From NCBI RefSeq assembly GCF_024699965.1, contig NZ_JAJOMZ010000004.1, forward strand, positions 1,486,001 through 1,550,000: DNA of 64,000 nt. The letters run 5' to 3'. Both the position numbers and the translations under genes were made by a program. Shown piece by piece: positions 60,521 through 64,000 of this stretch. Below the pieces are notes generated by a model, which worked only from the letters and a program-made list of their open reading frames with translations, did no database searches and was not told the DNA's origin. Within the stretch, counting starts at the first letter, position 1; the number at the start of each line of letters is the position of its first letter. Origin of the DNA: Flavobacterium sp. J372. Its GTDB lineage: Bacteria; Bacteroidota; Bacteroidia; Flavobacteriales; Flavobacteriaceae.

Positions 60521-60853
60521 ATGGAACAAAATCTGAAATTTCAACAAATCAACACTGCATCATTACTAAAATGTATTGTGGTTGGTGCGGCGTTTAACCT
60601 GATACTCATCGGGATATTCTTGTCGGGTGTGCATGACGCCAAATCTGAATGGGGCAAGTACTGGATGGTGCGCCCGCTAATCATCGTGCCGTTTGGCGGT
60701 GCAGTAGGCGGAACAATCTTTTACCTGCTGCATTTTTACAGCAGGCAGTTGGGCTTCCATAAGGCAATTGCAACGGTGCTGGGCGGAATAATCTTTATCA
60801 TCGGGCTTTGGATGAGCTTTGTCCTAGGCCTTGTAGGGACACTTTGGGATTAA
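60521..60853 (+). CDS. Small membrane protein of unknown function
   Basis: A 110-residue protein with three hydrophobic helices (CIVVGAAFNLILIGIFLSG, PLIIVPFGGAVGGTIFYLLHF, VLGGIIFIIGLWMSFVLGLVG). No family recognised. It is preceded by the second copy of the shared operator and is followed after nine bases by the MpaB-like gene, so both are likely controlled by the winged-helix protein. Confidence 0.8.
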   Translation: MEQNLKFQQINTASLLKCIVVGAAFNLILIGIFLSGVHDAKSEWGKYWMVRPLIIVPFGGAVGGTIFYLLHFYSRQLGFHKAIATVLGGIIFIIGLWMSFVLGLVGTLWD

Positions 60854-60862
60854 AATCAAACT

Positions 60863-61627
60863 ATGGAATACTTCACAAAACAAGATTCAATTGTGCGCCA
60901 GATATGGGGCAAGAGTGATACCATCATGTTCGTTTTTGCAGGTGCCGCTGCCGAGTTTGCCCTTAATAAAGAAGTGGATTGGCTGTATTATACCGGTAAA
61001 TTACCAAGTGACCCTCTTGGCAGGCTTTTTTCGACAGTGGCTTATGCAAGGGCAATTGTCTTTGCAGAAAAGGGTGAAGCCCTGAAAGCAATCGACACTA
61101 TAAAAGGCATACATTCAGCTGTGGAAATTAAGCGTGGTGCCATAATACCAGACAGGGCATACCGCGATGTATTGTTCATGCTTATAGATTATTCTATACG
61201 CGCTTATGAACTTTTGGAAAGAAAGATGACCGATGCTGAAAAACGTGAGGCATTTGATGTTTTTTATCGTGTAGGCAGCAGGATGGGCATACGCGGACTG
61301 CCGGAAACGCTTGAAGGTTTTGAAATCATGCGTGAAAGGCAGATGGCCGCCAACATGGTGTATAGCCAGTTTACCGCCGACCTCTTCAGGCAATACCGTA
61401 AACATCTCGGAATAATACGGTACCGCCTGCTACTTGAGGCCCAAATACTTGTTGCGCCAAAAAAAGTGCTGGTGATGCTTGGTATGTGGCGATGGTCATT
61501 GCTGGCACCGGTTGTTTGCGTCTACAAGATTTTCAGGCTAATGAAGCTTGACTGGCTGCTGAAAGAACTGATACTGCCAAAGCAATACAAAAGCGAAATA
61601 AAGTCGCTTGATGTTCGTATGGGATAA
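60863..61627 (+). CDS. MpaB-like DUF2236 protein
   Basis: A 254-residue protein matching the DUF2236/MpaB-like oxygenase group: SIVRQIWGKSDTIMFVFAGAAAEFALNKEVDWLYYTGKLPSDPLGRLFSTVAYARAIVF near the N-terminus, and a helical remainder with DRAYRDVLFMLIDYSIRAYELLE and a hydrophobic C-terminal segment (WRWSLLAPVVCVYKIF). Members include a haem-dependent rubber or aromatic oxygenase, but most are uncharacterised. Family assignment is moderate; no catalytic residues can be named. Confidence 0.75.
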   Translation: MEYFTKQDSIVRQIWGKSDTIMFVFAGAAAEFALNKEVDWLYYTGKLPSDPLGRLFSTVAYARAIVFAEKGEALKAIDTIKGIHSAVEIKRGAIIPDRAYRDVLFMLIDYSIRAYELLERKMTDAEKREAFDVFYRVGSRMGIRGLPETLEGFEIMRERQMAANMVYSQFTADLFRQYRKHLGIIRYRLLLEAQILVAPKKVLVMLGMWRWSLLAPVVCVYKIFRLMKLDWLLKELILPKQYKSEIKSLDVRMG

Positions 61628-61716
61628 TTTTAAGAAATGCCGCATACTATTTAACCTAACCTTACCACTTGTGCTTTGATTGCCACCGTAATTTTAAATT
61701 ATAAAAATCTGAAATT

Positions 61717-62718
61717 ATGGAAGATAACAACAAGATGAGCCGCCGTGCTGCTATTGGCGGCATAGGTGCAGCTATTGCAACTGCAGCAATTAGCCCTGCA
61801 TTTGCAGCTGAACCCAATGATGATGCCTACACACCGGCATTACCAGAAGACCCTACGACCAAATACCCGCGGCCGCCGTTTAAAGTACAGTTTCAGGAAT
61901 GGCCGGGATTAGCAAGCAAAATGGACCCGAGGCCTGACCATGGTGAAAAAAGCTATAAAGGCAGCGGAAGGCTTAAGGGGCGTAAGGCACTTATTACAGG
62001 TGGAGATTCAGGGATGGGGAGGGCTGCCGCGATTGCCTATGCACGTGAAGGTGCTGATGTGGCGATAAACTATTACCCTAATGAAGAGGAAGATGCGCAG
62101 GAAGTTATAAAGCTGATAAGGGCTGAAGGCAGAAAGGCTGTTGCCATACCGGGTGACCTTCGTGATGAGGCTTTTTGCACAAGGCTTGTTAATGATGCTG
62201 CCAAAGCATTGGGTGGGCTTGATATTATTGTGAACAATGCCGCCCGCCAGCAAACACAAAAGTCTATTATGGATATAACATCTGAAGCTTTTGATGCCAC
62301 TATGAAGACCAATATCTATGCACCTTTCTGGATTATTAAGGCGGCGCTGCCATACCTTAAGCCGGGCTCATCTATCATCGGTACATCATCTGAACAGGCA
62401 TATGACCCAAGTGCTGAGCTGTATGATTACGCACAGACAAAGGCGGCAACCACCAATTATGTAAAATCTTTAGCAAAACAGCTTGGGCCTAAGGGTATAC
62501 GTGTAAATGGTGTGGCGCCGGGACCAATATGGACTCCGCTACAGGTAAGCGGCGGGGCGACGGCAGACAAGCTGAAAGAGTTTGGCGGGCAGACTCCGCT
62601 GGGCAGGCCGGGACAGCCGGTAGAGCTTGCTTCGATATATGTACAGCTTGCCGCGAATGATGCGAGCTTTTCAACCGGACAGGTATATGGTGCAAGCGGC
62701 GGTTCAGGAAATCCGTAA
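61717..62718 (+). CDS. Tat-exported SDR-family oxidoreductase
   Basis: A 333-residue short-chain dehydrogenase with a Tat leader (MSRRAAIGGIGAAIATAAI...AFAAE; Arg-Arg present) and a linker of about 50 residues. The Rossmann motif is ALITGGDSGMGRAAAIAYA, NNAARQ is the Asn segment, and YDYAQTKAA holds the catalytic Tyr-x3-Lys; VNGVAPGPIWTP and GQVYGASGG close the fold. It resembles YghA-type dehydrogenases. A nicotinamide enzyme exported folded suggests that it carries its cofactor along. It has its own terminator. Confidence 0.93.
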   Translation: MEDNNKMSRRAAIGGIGAAIATAAISPAFAAEPNDDAYTPALPEDPTTKYPRPPFKVQFQEWPGLASKMDPRPDHGEKSYKGSGRLKGRKALITGGDSGMGRAAAIAYAREGADVAINYYPNEEEDAQEVIKLIRAEGRKAVAIPGDLRDEAFCTRLVNDAAKALGGLDIIVNNAARQQTQKSIMDITSEAFDATMKTNIYAPFWIIKAALPYLKPGSSIIGTSSEQAYDPSAELYDYAQTKAATTNYVKSLAKQLGPKGIRVNGVAPGPIWTPLQVSGGATADKLKEFGGQTPLGRPGQPVELASIYVQLAANDASFSTGQVYGASGGSGNP

Positions 62719-62739
62719 GCGTTAATTACAATAGTTCAG

Positions 62740-62767
62740 GCCCTTTCATTTTGAGAGGGCTTTTTTT
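62740..62767 (+). terminator. Terminator of the SDR gene
   Basis: GCCCTTTC/GAGAGGGC arms (one G-T pair) with a five-base loop, then TTTTTTT; 21 bases after the stop. Confidence 0.85.
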
Positions 62768-62836
62768 ATTTCAGGACTTGATGCGCTTTCGCTTAAAAAT
62801 TAAATTTTATATATTTAGCCATCAATAAATGCCCTG

Positions 62837-63418
62837 ATGCAACAGCAACCGGAATGCGCCTATATACTGCAAAAACTGCGTGATGAGCTGCCACAGCATC
62901 TCACATACCATACGTTGCAGCACACTATGGATGTTTACCACAGGTGTGAGGAAATAGCAGAGAAAGAAGGGCTTGGCCGAAAGATGCTGGGCTTGTTGCT
63001 AATTGCAGCCGTTTACCATGATGCAGGCTATCTTTACCAGCGTACCGGGCATGAGGCGCGGTCTTGTGAAATAGCGATGGATATCCTTCCGCAATACGGC
63101 TACAATGATGAAGATGTAAAACAGGTATGCCGGATAATCATGGCGACAAAACTTCCGCAAAGTCCAACGTCATTGGCTGAGCAAATTATATGTGACGCCG
63201 ACCTTGACTATTTGGGCCGGGATGATTTTTTCGAAACAGGAGAGGGCCTCTATCTGGAAATGCTGCATGCAAAGGTTATAAATAATCGCGATGAATGGGA
63301 CAAAATACAGATACAGTTTTTGGAACAGCATCATTACTTCACTGCAACTTCACAACAGTTGCGAAACGCAAAAAAACAGGAAAACCTGAACCAACTAAAA
63401 GCTAAAATAAACCGTTGA
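62837..63418 (+). CDS. HD-domain phosphohydrolase
   Basis: A 193-residue protein of the HD superfamily: LTYHTLQHTMDVYHRCEEIAEKEG (first His), LIAAVYHDAGYLYQRTGHEARSCEIA (HD pair) and IICDADLDYLGRDDFFETGEGLYLEM (last Asp). It is probably a metal-dependent nucleotide phosphohydrolase; the substrate is unknown. The stop overlaps the ATG of the YitT gene by one base (TGATG), so the two are coupled. Confidence 0.92.
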   Translation: MQQQPECAYILQKLRDELPQHLTYHTLQHTMDVYHRCEEIAEKEGLGRKMLGLLLIAAVYHDAGYLYQRTGHEARSCEIAMDILPQYGYNDEDVKQVCRIIMATKLPQSPTSLAEQIICDADLDYLGRDDFFETGEGLYLEMLHAKVINNRDEWDKIQIQFLEQHHYFTATSQQLRNAKKQENLNQLKAKINR

Positions 63419-64000
63419 TGAAACATTTCTTTTCTAAAACCAATCTTGTTGATATTCTCTATGCACTTGCAGGCATCCTTTTTGCGGATTCGCATTAAAA
63501 GGCTTCCTGGTGCCAAACAAATTTTTTGATGGTGGTATAACGGGTATCTCGTTGCTGCTGCACGAGCTTTACCACTGGAATATTGCTTATGTCATCATCC
63601 TGGCGAACATACCATTCGTAATCATGGCGGCTTTTCAGGTACACCGTGTATTTGCCATACGTACAATGCTGGCCATAATAGGGCTGGGGCTATGCCTGCT
63701 GTTTATTGATTATCCGCAGATTACATCAGATAAGCTTTTGGTTTCTATTTTCGGAGGGGCGTGTATGGGTATAGGTATAGGCTTGGCCATGCGGGGCGGC
63801 TATGCACTTGATGGTATTGAGATACTTGCGCTGTACACCGGAAAACGCGTAAGCTTCACTGTAAGCGAGATTATTCTCGGCATCAACATCATAATCTTTT
63901 TAGTGGCGGCTGTTGAACTTGGGCTTCCAACAGCGCTATACTCTATACTTACGTATTACTCGGCTTCCCGTACAATTAATTTTGTGGTAGAAGGGCTTGA
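63418..64000 (+). pseudogene. YitT-family membrane protein, frameshifted, 3' end outside window
   Basis: ATG 63418 reads MKHFFSKTNLVDILYALAGI and LFA, then meets TAA at 63496. Adding one G to GG at 63486-63487 restores FAGFALKGFLVPNKFFDGG and a clean frame to the window end: ITGISLLLHELYHWNIAYVI, LVSIFGGACMGIGIGLAMRG, GYALDGIEILALYTGKRVSF. This is the DUF161/YitT family of membrane proteins with a cytoplasmic DUF2179 domain expected beyond the window. Function unknown. The break is at a short G run, not an A tract. Confidence 0.82.

Noticed and set aside
60863..61627. MpaB-like gene as part of a secondary metabolite cluster
   Set aside because: Neighbours are small membrane proteins and a regulator; no biosynthetic enzymes are near.

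Overview
The window is chromosomal DNA from a member of the Bacteroidota, most likely Flavobacteriaceae (Flavobacterium-like). Evidence: two type IX secretion (gliding-motility type) surface proteins with type B C-terminal signals, SprB-type repeats, exported proteins whose mature part starts after a short Sec signal ending in Q, lipoproteins, LytS/LytTR pairs, many -7 boxes of the Bacteroidota TAnnTTTG type with weak ribosome binding sites, and the gene order birA / rsfS-ftsH / LUD-cdsA-psd-ACBP. No tRNA, rRNA, CRISPR array, transposase, integrase or phage gene was seen, so this looks like core chromosome with a few accessory cassettes.

Layout. 0-8 kb: 3' end of a giant T9SS adhesin, an aminotransferase, an exported DUF1573 protein and valS. 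8-14 kb: a minus-strand membrane-lipid operon (LUD protein, CdsA, Psd, acyl-CoA-binding protein, lipoprotein superoxide dismutase), then ftsH-rsfS and divergent birA. 14-24 kb: DUF4241 protein, metallophosphoesterase, SRPBCC protein, a gene broken by an amber codon, pyrE/NUDIX divergent pair, and ddl, coaD, an M14 peptidase and an unknown gene in series, with a PASTA protein and an RluD-type pseudouridine synthase diverging. 24-31 kb: YceI, pirin, Crp/Fnr regulator, VOC protein, and an ABC exporter whose permease appears to be fused to a periplasmic thioredoxin domain, followed by a membrane-tethered LuxR regulator. 31-40 kb: yaaA, a glutamine amidotransferase, a MarR-nitroreductase-YceI operon with two operators, and two thioredoxin/rhodanese pairs leading into a LytS/LytTR two-component system. 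40-50 kb: CPA2 antiporter, zinc alcohol dehydrogenase, pirin and a 1510-residue SprB-repeat T9SS protein. 50-60 kb: a signalling block of REC-kinase, CHASE3/GAF kinase with three receiver domains, REC, CheR and CheB without any chemoreceptor, followed by NhaA and a DUF389 protein. 59.5-64 kb: a winged-helix regulator module with a shared inverted-repeat operator, an MpaB-like DUF2236 protein, a Tat-exported SDR, an HD protein and a YitT protein cut by the window end.

Two points stand out. First, at least six reading frames are broken by one-base indels, five of them in homopolymers (four A tracts that look one base short, one G tract that looks one base long) and one at a short G run, plus one gene has an in-frame amber codon. 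The homopolymer bias points to sequencing error as the leading explanation for the indels, but the cdsA break sits on a perfect slippery heptamer. Second, several small regulatory circuits can be read directly: the ACTTTG-N5-CAAAGTACTTT site upstream of both transcription units around the winged-helix gene, the twin ATTTGTA-N2-TACAAAT operators on the MarR promoter, and a palindrome upstream of the alcohol dehydrogenase.

Intergenic DNA downstream of genes holds two short interspersed repeat families (CTTCGACAAGCTCAG type and CATTTCGA...GAGAAATCTC type), mostly as inverted pairs that would form long hairpins.
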